A stretch of DNA of 64,000 bases from JAKZRT01 sp965247915. Lineage in GTDB: Bacteria; Pseudomonadota; Alphaproteobacteria; Rhodobacterales; Rhodobacteraceae. The stretch lies in assembly GCA_965247915.1 (NCBI GenBank), contig OZ252048.1, positions 372,001 through 436,000 on the forward strand, written 5' to 3'. How positions within the stretch are numbered: position 1 is the stretch's first letter; each line of letters begins with the position of its first letter. The translations under genes and the position numbers were made by a program. The notes beneath the pieces are model-generated. The model ran no database searches, was not told where the DNA came from, and saw only the letters and a list, made by a program, of their open reading frames with translations. Positions 33,005-41,995 of this stretch are shown one piece after another.

Positions 33005-33609
33005 TGGACAAGTTTGAAACCTTCACCGGCGTTGCGGCACCGATGCCGCTGGTCAATATCGACACCGATATGATTATCCCCAAGCAGTTTCTGAAGACCA
33101 TCAATCGCACCGGGCTGGGCGCAAACCTGTTCGACGAGATGCGGTTCGACGACAACGGCGACGAGATCGAAGATTTCGTTCTGAACCAGGCCCCCTACAG
33201 GAAGGCCCAGATCATCGTGGCGGGCGAGAACTTCGGCTGTGGGTCGAGCCGTGAACATGCGCCCTGGGCTTTGCTGGACTTTGGTATCAGGGCGATGATT
33301 TCGACGAGTTACGCTGATATTTTCTACAACAACTGCTTCAAGAACGGCATCCTGCCTGTCGTTCTGCCTTCCGATCAGGTCGCGGCACTGATGGGCGACG
33401 CCTCGAAGGGCGAAAACGCGCGGATCACCATCGATCTGGAAAATCAGCTTGTTACCGGGGCCGACGGGACCGAATACCGGTTCGAGGTCGATGCTTTCAA
33501 AAAGCACTGTCTTGTAAACGGTCTGGACGATATCGACCTTACTATGGAGAAATCGGAAGCAATCGACGCTTTCGAGGTTAAGGCCGAAACGGCAAGACCT
33601 TGGGTCTGA
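33004..33609 (+). CDS. leuD: 3-isopropylmalate dehydratase small subunit
   Basis: 201 residues, full length for the LeuD1 type. Conserved blocks are VNIDTDMIIPKQFLKTI near 18 and ENFGCGSSREHAPWALLDFG near 75, the swivelling aconitase domain. It pairs with LeuC. The ATG at 33004 overlaps the stop of the small ORF; the TTG at 33001 is less likely. Followed by a 255-base gap without a gene. Confidence 0.97.
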   Translation: MDKFETFTGVAAPMPLVNIDTDMIIPKQFLKTINRTGLGANLFDEMRFDDNGDEIEDFVLNQAPYRKAQIIVAGENFGCGSSREHAPWALLDFGIRAMISTSYADIFYNNCFKNGILPVVLPSDQVAALMGDASKGENARITIDLENQLVTGADGTEYRFEVDAFKKHCLVNGLDDIDLTMEKSEAIDAFEVKAETARPWV

Positions 33610-33864
33610 TCCCCCGCGAACCCCGACATATCGGAATCCGCCCCGGCGCGTCTCGGATTTGGCGCGGATTTGATGCATTGTCGTGACACTTTCTCCATGA
33701 AAATGCCCTAAAGACTGGGTCACTACTGACACCAGCTTGATGTGGATCGGGAATTTGGGCAAAAATGTGTCAAAAATAGGGCAGGCTGCCTTTATTGGCG
33801 GCCCCTCCACCGGACAAGCCCGTGGCCATGAACCGCAGGCGCCGATGAGGAAGGGATCGAAGCA

Positions 33865-34701
33865 GTGATCGCAAAGATCGCAGGCGCAACCGTTCGTGCG
33901 GTTCTGGTGGCCCTGATGGTTGCCACGCCGTCGTTGATGGTTCCTGATCCCAGCGGCGGTTCGACCGAGGTTATTGCACTGGTGGCGCTCTGCTTCGGCG
34001 TTTTTGTCTTTATCGAATATGCCTCGACCTACCCCAGCCTTCTGGAGTTTCGCGACGCGCCGCCGTTTAACCGGCTCAGGTTTCTGTCGCTTGTGGTGAC
34101 GGTCGTTCTAGTGTCGATTATCTGCCGCGGGGTTCTGTTGCCCAACACAATGACCGAATTTGTGTCCGCTGGTGCAGCGCTGATCGGTCAATGGCTCGAT
34201 TTTCCCTACAGCCCGGTGCGCCTTTTTGCTCTGACCCTGCGGACCGAGGCAGATTCGGCCTACAACGTTCTGGTCCTGTCGATTGCGGGTATCGCGTATG
34301 CGGTCTCGATTGTGTCGATCCTGATATTCGCGGTTCTGCTGACGGCCACCCGCTGGCCCAGCCACCGCAGGCCTTTTAACGTTTGGATCAACCTGCCCAC
34401 GTTCGACCCAACCGCAGGCGGCGATGTGGTCAATCAGCTGCGACAGGATGCCCGCGTTAACGCTTCGTTAGGGTTCCTGTTGCCATTCTTGCTGCCGTTG
34501 GCGGTTTATCTGGTTTCGGTGCTCTACAAGCCGATCGCGCTGGTGACACCGCAGAGCCTGATCTGGACGGTTTGCGCATGGTCGTTTTTGTCGACAAACA
34601 TGTTGATGCGAGGCATCGCAATGGCGCGGATCGCCGCGATGATCCAGGAAAAGCGCCGCCGGTCCAGCGCCCAGAACGAAGATATCTTGCTGCCGGCCTG
34701 A
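33865..34701 (+). CDS. Conserved membrane protein of unknown function
   Basis: 278 residues from GTG 33865, with GAGGAAGGG about 10 bases upstream. About six hydrophobic segments are visible (about 9-26, 35-52, 74-93, 133-160, 200-222, 230-250), with a short basic C-terminal tail. I do not recognise the family. It lies between leuD and an EEP-domain protein in the leu region; its stop lies inside the upstream-extended frame of that gene. Confidence 0.7.
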   Translation: MIAKIAGATVRAVLVALMVATPSLMVPDPSGGSTEVIALVALCFGVFVFIEYASTYPSLLEFRDAPPFNRLRFLSLVVTVVLVSIICRGVLLPNTMTEFVSAGAALIGQWLDFPYSPVRLFALTLRTEADSAYNVLVLSIAGIAYAVSIVSILIFAVLLTATRWPSHRRPFNVWINLPTFDPTAGGDVVNQLRQDARVNASLGFLLPFLLPLAVYLVSVLYKPIALVTPQSLIWTVCAWSFLSTNMLMRGIAMARIAAMIQEKRRRSSAQNEDILLPA

Positions 34702-35777
34702 TCGCCGTTATTGCCGCCACGTCCGGTGCGGCCGAACCGCTTCGCATCGCCACATTCAACGCTGACCTGTCACGCAAGGGGCCGGGGCTGCTGTTGGCCG
34801 ACATTCTGGCCGGTGACGACCCGCAAGTGGTCGCGGTTCTGGCTGTCATCAATGCCGCCCGCGCCGATGTTCTGGCCCTGCAGGGCATCGACTGGGACCT
34901 CGATCTGGCCGCGCTCAGGGCGCTCAACACGCGGCTCGACCGGCCCTATGCCCATCTCTTCGCGCGCCAGCCCAACACCGGACTGCCGACCGGCCTGGAT
35001 ATGGACGGCGACGGGCGCCGGGGCCGCGCCCGCGACGCGCAGGGCTATGGGCGGTTCGCAGGTCAGGGCGGGATGGCGGTGCTGTCGCAGCTGCCCTACG
35101 ACCCGGCGACTGTGGCTGACTTCACTAGCCTCCTCTGGCGCGACCTGCCGGCGGCGACACTGCCCGAGACCGCCACAGGCGCCGCCTTCCCGTCCGTCGC
35201 AGCGCTTGCTGCGCAGCGCCTGTCGAGCACCGCGCATTGGGCGGTCCCGCTGATCACTGCAACCGGTTCGGTGACGCTTTTGACCTTTCATGGCACTCCG
35301 CCGGTGTTCGATGGACCCGAAGACCGCAACGGGTTGCGCAACGCCGACGAAATTGGCCTCTGGCGCGCTTATCTGGATGGTGATCTTACCGGGACCAAGC
35401 CACAGGGGCCGTTCGTGCTGGCCGGTGACGCCAATTTGGACGGATCGGACGGCGACGGGCGCCGGTGGGCGATCAACGGGCTTTTGGAGAATCCGCGATT
35501 TCGCGACGCGCGCCCGGCATCGCAGGGCGCGGTGGCTGCGGCAAAGTCCCAGGGTGGCGCGAACCTTGGGCACGTTGGTTCCGCTGCCTTGGATACGGTC
35601 GATTGGTTCGATGATCCCGGGCCCGGCAACATGCGGGTCGATTACGTTCTGCCCTCGGCGGACCTTCGGGTCACCGGGTCGGGTGTTCTTTGGCCCGAAG
35701 ACGCAGACAGCGCGCTGGGCCAAGCCGTCCGCACTGCGTCACGCCACCGGCTGGTGTGGGTCGATATCGACTTCTGA
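34572..35777 (+). CDS. Endonuclease/exonuclease/phosphatase (EEP) domain protein
   Basis: The domain begins at LRIATFNADLSRKGPGLLL (about residue 57 of this frame) and has DVLALQGIDWD, GDANLDGSDGDGRRWAI and DYVLPSADL, typical of EEP hydrolases. A signal-like stretch LAAGLIAVIAATSGAAE precedes it. The start is unclear: the only in-frame ATGs (34572, 34578) lie 120-130 bases inside the upstream gene, and no ATG/GTG/TTG stands just before the signal-like segment. Likely exported; substrate unknown (DNA, phospholipid or sugar phosphate). Confidence 0.78.
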   Translation: MRMVVFVDKHVDARHRNGADRRDDPGKAPPVQRPERRYLAAGLIAVIAATSGAAEPLRIATFNADLSRKGPGLLLADILAGDDPQVVAVLAVINAARADVLALQGIDWDLDLAALRALNTRLDRPYAHLFARQPNTGLPTGLDMDGDGRRGRARDAQGYGRFAGQGGMAVLSQLPYDPATVADFTSLLWRDLPAATLPETATGAAFPSVAALAAQRLSSTAHWAVPLITATGSVTLLTFHGTPPVFDGPEDRNGLRNADEIGLWRAYLDGDLTGTKPQGPFVLAGDANLDGSDGDGRRWAINGLLENPRFRDARPASQGAVAAAKSQGGANLGHVGSAALDTVDWFDDPGPGNMRVDYVLPSADLRVTGSGVLWPEDADSALGQAVRTASRHRLVWVDIDF

Positions 35778-35848
35778 ACGGTGTTTCTTGACCCTTCCGG
35801 GCCAAGCCGCTAGGCGAGGCGCGATCAGTCAGGCCAAGGAACCGCGCC

Positions 35849-36955
35849 ATGCCGAACCCGTCAATTCTCATCCTGCCCGGCGACGGGATTGGCCCGGAAG
35901 TCATGGCCGAAGTCGAGCGGATTATCGCATGGTTCGGGGACAAACGGGGCATGATCTTTGACGTCAGCACCGATCTGGTTGGTGGTGCTGCCTATGACGC
36001 GCACGGCACACCGCTGGCGGATGCGACGCTGGAGCGCGCGCAGGCGGCTGACGCCGTGCTGCTGGGGGCCTGCGGCGGGCCGCAATACGACGATCTGGAT
36101 TTCTCGGTCAAGCCCGAGCGCGGGCTATTGAAGCTGCGCAAGGAAATGGACCTTTATGCCAATCTGCGACCGGCGCAATGCTTTGACGCGCTGGCCGATT
36201 TTTCGTCGCTGAAAAAGGAGGTTGTGGCGGGCCTCGACATCATGATCGTGCGCGAACTGACCAGCGGCGTCTATTTCGGCGAACCGCGCGGTATCTTCAC
36301 GCAAGGCAACGATCGGGTCGGGATCAACACGCAGCGTTATACCGAGAGCGAGATTGACCGCATCGCCCGGTCGGCGTTCGACTTAGCGCGGCAGCGATCG
36401 AACAAGGTGTGTTCGATGGAAAAGGCCAACGTCATGGAATCGGGGGTGCTGTGGCGCGAAGTGGTGCAGAAGGTTCACGACGCCGATTACCCGGATGTCG
36501 AGCTTTCCCACATGTACGCGGATGCCGGTGCCATGCAGCTTGTTCGCTGGCCCAAGCAGTTCGATGTGATCGTCACCGATAACCTGTTTGGCGATATGCT
36601 GTCGGATGTGGCGGCGATGCTGACCGGGTCGCTGGGCATGCTGCCCTCGGCCAGCCTGGGCGCGCCGATGGCCGGCGGGCGGCCCAAGGCGCTTTACGAG
36701 CCGGTGCACGGCTCGGCCCCCGATATTGCCGGACAAGGCATCGCCAACCCGATCGCCAGTATCTTAAGCTTTGCCATGGCGCTGCGCTATTCATTCGACG
36801 CCAGCGGCAAGGCCGACCGGATTGAGGCGGCGGTCGGGGCGGTGCTGGCCGACGGCCTGCGAACCGCCGACCTGCTGGGCCCCGAGGGTGGCACCCCGGT
36901 ATCGACCTCGCAAATGGGCGGTGCCATTTTGGCGAAACTTGACGCCGGCGAATAA
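35849..36955 (+). CDS. leuB: 3-isopropylmalate dehydrogenase
   Basis: 368 residues, full length. It begins ILILPGDGIGPEVMAEVERI and has LLGACGGPQYDDL, TSGVYFGEPRGI, VELSHMYADAGAMQLVRWPKQFDV and the C-terminal EPVHGSAPDIAGQGIANP block. It oxidises and decarboxylates 3-isopropylmalate with NAD in leucine synthesis. AAGGAA lies about 9 bases before the ATG. It is separated from leuC-leuD by two unrelated-looking genes, as in many Rhodobacteraceae. Confidence 0.97.
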   Translation: MPNPSILILPGDGIGPEVMAEVERIIAWFGDKRGMIFDVSTDLVGGAAYDAHGTPLADATLERAQAADAVLLGACGGPQYDDLDFSVKPERGLLKLRKEMDLYANLRPAQCFDALADFSSLKKEVVAGLDIMIVRELTSGVYFGEPRGIFTQGNDRVGINTQRYTESEIDRIARSAFDLARQRSNKVCSMEKANVMESGVLWREVVQKVHDADYPDVELSHMYADAGAMQLVRWPKQFDVIVTDNLFGDMLSDVAAMLTGSLGMLPSASLGAPMAGGRPKALYEPVHGSAPDIAGQGIANPIASILSFAMALRYSFDASGKADRIEAAVGAVLADGLRTADLLGPEGGTPVSTSQMGGAILAKLDAGE

Positions 36956-36977
36956 CTTCGCTCGATCGGGCCGGAAC

Positions 36978-37694
36978 TCAGGCAGAATAGTCGTCTTCGA
37001 CAGTCTGGCCGATAACCTGATGCGCCGCGTCCAGTAACGCGTCGCCGTGGGCGGGTAACAGATGCTTGAATTCCAACCCAAGGATGCGTTCGAAGTCCTT
37101 CTTCTCGGGCTGAAGGCGGGCGCGCCACGCGGGCCCAATATTTCCGCGCTTGAAAAAGCCACCCTTTTCCAGCGTCTCACCAGTCACGGTATCGAAAAAT
37201 TCGTCGGCACCGGTGAAGTTTTGCAGGCTGTCGCCGGATACGAGAATTCCGCCACTTCGATGAACGCAGAGAACGGCCTCGGGCGCGGCAATGCTTTCAA
37301 AAACCACGATTGTCGCGCCTTTGACGGGTCTCGCTTCACCGGCCACCAGCGTCGCCTGTTTTTTCACCGGACGATCCTGCGGCGCGCCCTCCAGCGCCCA
37401 AACCGGGGCATCGTATCGGTCGGAATAAAACGCATCGTCCCGACCATGGTTTGTGGCGAGCCGGATGATGTTTTCAACGGTTCCCAAACCGTCAAGCGCC
37501 CGCAGCCCTTCGTCGTTTAGCCGCATGGTGTTGACCAAAGTCAGGCGATCGCCGTCGCGTATTATCGTCATTGCTCGTGAAAATTGAAATTTGTTACCCT
37601 GGAATTCGAATTTCGATTGGCCTTTGACGAAAAAGACGTCGGGAAACATTTCGATTATTTCACCATGGGGGAGCTGTTCGGGAAAATTTTGCAT
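36978..37694 (-). CDS. Metallo-beta-lactamase-fold-like protein, degenerate motif
   Basis: 238 residues from ATG 37694, chosen because GGAG lies 7 bases before it. The pattern resembles an MBL-fold hydrolase: RLTLVNTMRLNDEGLRALDG, GGILVSGDSLQN and LLPAHGDALLDAA. The canonical HxHxDH motif is replaced by TNHGRDDAFYSDRY, so the metal site is altered, as in DUF4336-like relatives. It could be a non-canonical hydrolase. It lies next to the IS5-disrupted SRPBCC locus. Confidence 0.65.
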   Translation of the reverse strand: MQNFPEQLPHGEIIEMFPDVFFVKGQSKFEFQGNKFQFSRAMTIIRDGDRLTLVNTMRLNDEGLRALDGLGTVENIIRLATNHGRDDAFYSDRYDAPVWALEGAPQDRPVKKQATLVAGEARPVKGATIVVFESIAAPEAVLCVHRSGGILVSGDSLQNFTGADEFFDTVTGETLEKGGFFKRGNIGPAWRARLQPEKKDFERILGLEFKHLLPAHGDALLDAAHQVIGQTVEDDYSA

Positions 37695-37872
37695 AACGGT
37701 CTCCATTTTCATGATTGATGTGCCGCGATTGTCGTCGCCCGGTGCCAGCCCTGAGGACCGACGGGTGCTGTGCATTTGTGGTGTCGGGCGTCACCGGACG
37801 CCCGACAATTGCTCGTGATGCTTGCTCAGTATGAGTGATCGTCCACCGCCCACCCAGATGCGCTCGGCCGGA

Positions 37873-37912
37873 TTACGCGACTTTCAGCTTCACAGCGCCA
37901 CCCTCGACATAG
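37873..37912 (-). pseudogene. C-terminal remnant of the SRPBCC gene
   Basis: Reads GTC GAG GGT..GCG TAA, that is VEGGAVKLKVA-stop. It continues in frame from FKTY at 39182 if the IS5 element and one copy of its 4-bp duplication ATAG are removed. Confidence 0.85.
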
Positions 37913-39181
37913 GGGCACCTCGATTTATTGACATTCTGAGGGCATATTATGCCTGATTTCGGTTCTATCGGCCATCGGCACGCTGGGTTTTAGGTGGTCA
38001 GTCTCGATCCTTAATCCGCGCCGGGCATTGGTGGCGCAGATCGCCACAGCATCCTCGTGTTTTCATACCGGGAATGGGTTTAGGCGGTGCAACTGGCCAA
38101 GCCGCCGGATGTTGTAGGCAAGGTTCTTCATCCCGATCCTGGCCCTGGCCCGCGCCAGACCGATGGTTCGCACCAGCGTGCCACCCATGTCGTTCGCCTG
38201 CGCGCCGAACACATGCTCGACACGGACACGAACCGAGGATTTCGTCCTGTTGCTTTTCATTGCCTGTTCGGTCAGAGGCCTGCCCCGTTTGCCCTTGCGG
38301 TGGATGCGGCTTGTCAGTCCTCTCGCCCTGAGCTTCGCCTCGATTTCTTCCGACCGGTAGGCCGCATCTGCCCAGACCCTGGAGGCGGTGTTGCCGCGCA
38401 TCAGCAACTCGTCCACCACCTGGCTGTCGTGAACGGCAGCGCCCGTGACGTGATAGCGCCGGATCAGTTTGTGCTTACGATCGACATTCACATGGTTCTT
38501 GTAGCCATAGTGGCTTTTGCCGTGCTTTTTGGTCCAGCGTGCATCAACGTCCTTCTGTGATCGCTTGGCAGGCTTGTTTTCCCAGTCTTCCGGCACCTCG
38601 CCACCCTTGATCGCCGCGTTTTCCGCGCGCGTGTTGTGGTTGCGCGGCACCGGCACGATGGACGCGTCCAGTATCTGGCCGCCCCGTGCAATGTAGCCCT
38701 GCCGCGCCAGATGTCCGTCAAAGAGTTTGAACAAATCATCCACCTTGCCCGCCTGCGCCAGCGCCTCGCGATACAGCCACACGGTCTTTGCGTCCGGCAC
38801 CCGGTCACCAAGACCAAGACCCAGAAAACGCATAAACGAAAGCCGGTCCCGGATCTGGTATTCGACCTGATCGTCCGAAAGGTTGTAAAGCGCGCTCAGA
38901 ACCAGGGTTTTGAACATCAGTACCGCGTCCATCGGCTTGCGCCCCGCGCGTGATTTCCGCTCACTTTCAGGCTTGCGCCAGACCTGCTCCAGAAGCGGGC
39001 GGAACTCTTCCCACGGTACAACTGCATTGATCTCGACCAGCGGGTCCTTCTTCGCATCCAGGCTCTCGTAACGATCTGAAAGATCAAAAAAGCCCATCTG
39101 TGCCATGACTGCCATCCCTCCGCCGCATCATCCTGCAAATCTACAGCGCGTTCACGCCAGATGCAATTTATAGAGGTGCCC
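37913..39181 (-). mobile_element. IS5-family insertion sequence with 4-bp duplication
   Basis: 1269 bp. Ends are perfect 9-bp inverted repeats GGGCACCTC, with further partial matches, and the flanks are duplicated ATAG (37909-37912 and 39182-39185). It carries one transposase. Removal restores an SRPBCC reading frame. The identical duplication and intact gene suggest a recent insertion. Confidence 0.92.
38063..39115 (-). CDS. IS5-family transposase
   Basis: 350 residues, full length. It has the IS5 N-terminal region GFFDLSDRYESLDAKKDPL and the DDE catalytic domain (ILDASIVPVPRN, RVWADAAYRSEEI and RVRVEHVFGAQ). The frame is intact and the element has perfect ends, so it is probably active. 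The last residues lie about 150 bases inside the left end of the element. Confidence 0.93.
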   Translation of the reverse strand: MAVMAQMGFFDLSDRYESLDAKKDPLVEINAVVPWEEFRPLLEQVWRKPESERKSRAGRKPMDAVLMFKTLVLSALYNLSDDQVEYQIRDRLSFMRFLGLGLGDRVPDAKTVWLYREALAQAGKVDDLFKLFDGHLARQGYIARGGQILDASIVPVPRNHNTRAENAAIKGGEVPEDWENKPAKRSQKDVDARWTKKHGKSHYGYKNHVNVDRKHKLIRRYHVTGAAVHDSQVVDELLMRGNTASRVWADAAYRSEEIEAKLRARGLTSRIHRKGKRGRPLTEQAMKSNRTKSSVRVRVEHVFGAQANDMGGTLVRTIGLARARARIGMKNLAYNIRRLGQLHRLNPFPV

Positions 39182-39610
39182 ATAGGTTTTGAATTCGCGC
39201 TGGGCGCCTTTGATGGTCTTATTGAATTGCGGACCAAGCGCAAACCTTTCCATCAGCGCGCCGATTGGCCAATACCGGGTTTTCACGTCGATGGACGTTG
39301 TCGCACGTGTCCGGTTTGGCCCCAATTCTTCCAGCCGCCATCCACCGCTTGCTTCCTTGATGAAAAACGGAAGTCCCTCGAGAGACAGCCGGAAGCTTTT
39401 GCCCTCGTCCCATTCCAGGACGTTCTCGACGATCGTGCCGAACCCAGGGACGTCGCAAGTACGGCCAGCGCCAATGCCGCGCTCGATCTCGGTATGGAAG
39501 TGGGATTCTTTCACCGCCTTGGTCCAGTTCATTATGTCGGCAAGATTGCTGATCTTGCTCCAGACCAGGTCCACCGGCGCGTCAATTTCGATTGTGTGTT
39601 CAATGTGCAT
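39152..39610 (-). CDS. SRPBCC-fold protein with IS-altered C-terminus
   Basis: 152 residues. The START/Bet v1-like (SRPBCC, polyketide cyclase-type) fold is seen in IEIDAPVDLVWSKISNLADIMNWTK at the N-terminus and the LEWDEGKSFRLSLEGLP and NRTRATTSIDVKTRYWPIG segments. The last nine residues (GHLYKLHLA) come from the inserted IS5 element; the original end was VEGGAVKLKVA. The protein is therefore nearly full length and may still fold. It overlaps tetR and is probably its target. Confidence 0.85.
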   Translation of the reverse strand: MHIEHTIEIDAPVDLVWSKISNLADIMNWTKAVKESHFHTEIERGIGAGRTCDVPGFGTIVENVLEWDEGKSFRLSLEGLPFFIKEASGGWRLEELGPNRTRATTSIDVKTRYWPIGALMERFALGPQFNKTIKGAQREFKTYGHLYKLHLA

Positions 39611-40271
39611 GGTCTTCTCCTTTTTTCGCTTCAGATGCGGGCTCTGCCCGCGGTTTAATTCCGTCGAGGATCAGTCCAAGCGATGCCCGTACCCAATAGG
39701 CGCGGTATTCCGGGTCCAGCGAGGTCACGCCGAAGAACTGTTCATGGGTGTGCGCGTATTGCGCCTGGCTGAGCAATCTGTCGAGCAAAGTGCCTGCCAC
39801 GATGTCCGCATCGACGTCGGCACGCACGAACCCCTGATCCTTGGCCCTTTGGACGAATGCCGATATGGCACGGTTGATCTTGACCAGTTCGCGATAGACC
39901 GAATCTTTGCTCTGCTGAGGAAGCTGCTCAAATTCGCGAAGCGCTATCATCAATGTTTTGCGATTATCGAGATAAGTTTCCAGAAGCTGCACGAGGAACA
40001 TCTCCAGCCGCACTTCGAATTCCTCGGGCGACCGAAGATCCCCTGACAACGTCGCTTGCGCCTGTTCAAACTGTAGTGCCGCAAACCGACCGAGAATTTC
40101 CCGGTAAAGCTGCTCTTTGGAACCGAAGTGATAGGTGATCGCATTCGAGCTGGCGCTGGCGCGCGCGCAGATATCGCGAACCGAAGCGCCCCGGTACCCA
40201 TGCGCGAAAAACTCGGCCACGGCGGCATCCAGGATCGATTGGCGGGTTGTTATGGGTCCTATCTGTGACAT
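39600..40271 (-). CDS. TetR-family transcriptional regulator
   Basis: 223 residues. The N-terminal HTH is RQSILDAAVAEFFAHGYRGA then SVRDICARASASSNAITYHFGSKEQLYREI (about 10-58). The C-terminal ligand-binding domain is of the CerR/YttP type. A palindrome ATTAC-GTCT-GTAAT lies about 15 bases before the ATG and a TGACA..TGTCA palindrome overlaps it, suggesting autoregulation. The stop overlaps the start of the SRPBCC gene by 11 bases, forming a two-gene operon. Confidence 0.92.
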   Translation of the reverse strand: MSQIGPITTRQSILDAAVAEFFAHGYRGASVRDICARASASSNAITYHFGSKEQLYREILGRFAALQFEQAQATLSGDLRSPEEFEVRLEMFLVQLLETYLDNRKTLMIALREFEQLPQQSKDSVYRELVKINRAISAFVQRAKDQGFVRADVDADIVAGTLLDRLLSQAQYAHTHEQFFGVTSLDPEYRAYWVRASLGLILDGIKPRAEPASEAKKGEDHAH

Positions 40272-40308
40272 GTGTCATAATAAGTATTACGTCTGTAATA
40301 AAAGTCAA
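40266..40308 (-). promoter_or_regulatory. tetR promoter and operator
   Basis: On the minus strand TTGACT (40308-40303) is followed after about 17-19 bases by a TTATTA/ACTTAT-type -10. The palindrome ATTACGTCTGTAAT (40286-40299) occupies the promoter spacer, and TGACATGTGTCA (40266-40277) spans the start codon. Both fit autorepression. Confidence 0.6.
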
Positions 40309-40530
40309 TGGGCCTTTGGACCCTGAATGCAACATCGCCGCAACCGCTACCTTGAGGGGCCAAGACCCGATCCCGATCTTTTGGGCGGCCGAGCGCGTCC
40401 GATAGCGCGTTCCAGCAGCGTAAATGTTGCCCGAAGGCATGACCAGATCGACTAGCGGCCTTGTGGGCCGGGCGGTTGACTTGGCGCGCATAGTGGCCGA
40501 TGTGCGGAGCGACTGTTTGAGACAGGCCCG

Positions 40531-41520
40531 ATGACCCCTATCGCACCTTCCAATTTGAAAGGCTCGGCCTTTGCGCTGACCGGATTCGCCCTTTTTGCCT
40601 GCCACGATGTGGTGGTCAAAACGCTGGGCGCCTCCTATGCGACCTATCAGATCCTGTTTTTCAGCGTGCTGCTGTCGTTTCCGCTGGTGATGCTGATGCT
40701 GATGCGCGACGCCACGAAAGCGACGCTGATCCCGGTGCATCCTTGGTGGTCGGCGCTTAGAACAGCCTCGGTCGTGGTCACCGGCGTCTGCATCTTCTAC
40801 GCATTCTCGACCCTGCCGCTGGCCCAGACCTACGCGATCCTGTTCGCAGCGCCGCTTTTGATAACCATCCTGTCGATCCCGATTCTTGGCGAAAGGGTGG
40901 GGCGGCACCGGTGGACCGCCGTCTTTGTCGGACTGGTCGGCGTCATAGTGGTGCTGCGGCCCGGCACCGCCGAGCTTGGTCTGGGCCATCTGGCCGCGCT
41001 GACCGGCGCAGGCTCCAGCGCGCTGGCCTCGATCATCGTGCGCAAGATCGGCCGCGACGAACGCAGCGCGGTGCTGCTCTTGTACCCGATGATGGCGCAT
41101 TTCATGCTGATGGCCATTTTTTTGCCGTTCTTTTACCGCCCGATGCCGGTCGAGCATCTGGGGCTGATCGGCCTGATGGCCATTCTGGCCTTTGCGGCGG
41201 GGCTTTGCATCATCGGCGCCTACAAGAACAGTGACGCCGCGATTGTCGCGCCCCTGCAGTATTCGCAGATCCTGTGGGCCGCCATATTCGGCGCGTTCTT
41301 TTTTGGCGAAACCGCGGACCGTATGACCTGGATCGGCGCCGGGATTATCATCGCCAGCGGCGTGTACATTGTGTTGCGCGAAAGCCTGTCGGGCATCTCG
41401 CTGAACACCCCCGTCCTGCGCACCCGCAGCCGCGCCGAGACCGGCACCAGCGCGCGGGTCAGCGTCATGCAACGCATCGCCCGCACGCGGGCGGAAGACG
41501 GCGCCAACGGCGACCAGTGA
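40531..41520 (+). CDS. EamA-family (DMT) transporter
   Basis: 329 residues with ten membrane segments in two EamA repeats, starting LKGSAFALTGFALFACHDVV and continuing YAFSTLPLAQTYAILFAAPLL. A hydrophilic C-terminal tail of about 45 residues (LRTRSRAETGTSARVSVMQRI) is longer than usual. Substrate unknown; such proteins export amino acids or metabolites. tRNA-Pro follows. Confidence 0.9.
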   Translation: MTPIAPSNLKGSAFALTGFALFACHDVVVKTLGASYATYQILFFSVLLSFPLVMLMLMRDATKATLIPVHPWWSALRTASVVVTGVCIFYAFSTLPLAQTYAILFAAPLLITILSIPILGERVGRHRWTAVFVGLVGVIVVLRPGTAELGLGHLAALTGAGSSALASIIVRKIGRDERSAVLLLYPMMAHFMLMAIFLPFFYRPMPVEHLGLIGLMAILAFAAGLCIIGAYKNSDAAIVAPLQYSQILWAAIFGAFFFGETADRMTWIGAGIIIASGVYIVLRESLSGISLNTPVLRTRSRAETGTSARVSVMQRIARTRAEDGANGDQ

Positions 41521-41565
41521 AGACTTGCATTGACCCGGCAATACAGCTAGGCCCGCCGCCACGGT

Positions 41566-41642
41566 CGGAGTGTAGCTCAGCCTGGTAGAGCACTGTCTTC
41601 GGGAGGCAGGGGTCGTGAGTTCGAATCTCGCCACTCCGACCA
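41566..41642 (+). tRNA. tRNA-Pro (CGG)
   Basis: 77-base cloverleaf. Acceptor CGGAGTG pairs with CACTCCG, followed by ACCA. The anticodon stem CTGTC/GGCAG holds the loop TTCGGGA, and GAGTTCGAATCTC forms the T arm. Confidence 0.95.
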
Positions 41643-41721
41643 ATGATTTCAGATAGATAACGAATTCGTTTCGCCTTTTATCCGAACGCTAAATCGGTTT
41701 GCGTTATGTCCGAGCCATTCG

Positions 41722-41790
41722 CGTCCCGGACCTGATCCGGGGCCTCGTTTTATTGCGGTTGAGGTCCCGGGGCAAGCCCGGGACGGGGGG
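41722..41790. repeat. Dispersed palindromic repeat A, double diverged copy
   Basis: GTCCCGGACCTGATCCGGGG followed, 18 bases later, by GAGGTCCCGGGGCAAGCCCGGGAC. Related to 2277-2304 and 6711-6735. It lies in the 266-base spacer between tRNA-Pro and tRNA-Leu, which holds nothing else I can identify. Confidence 0.75.
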
Positions 41791-41908
41791 TGATGCGCAT
41801 TGGGGCAGACCGCTCTAGCATGTTCAACCAGGGTCAGGATCACACACGTAATTCGCCTAAAACATCAATGTTTTTAGGTGGTTATTAGCGTCGACGGTCT
41901 GCGGGAAA

Positions 41909-41995
41909 TGGTGCCCAGGAGAGGACTCGAACCTCCACATCCTTGCGAATACTAGCACCTGAAGCTAGCGCGTCTACCAATTCCGCCACCTGGGC
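41909..41995 (-). tRNA. tRNA-Leu (CAG)
   Basis: 87-base class II tRNA with a long variable arm. Acceptor GCCCAGG pairs with CCTGGGC, followed by ACCA. The anticodon stem CTAGC/GCTAG holds the loop TTCAGGT, and the T arm has GGTTCGAGTCC. Confidence 0.95.
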
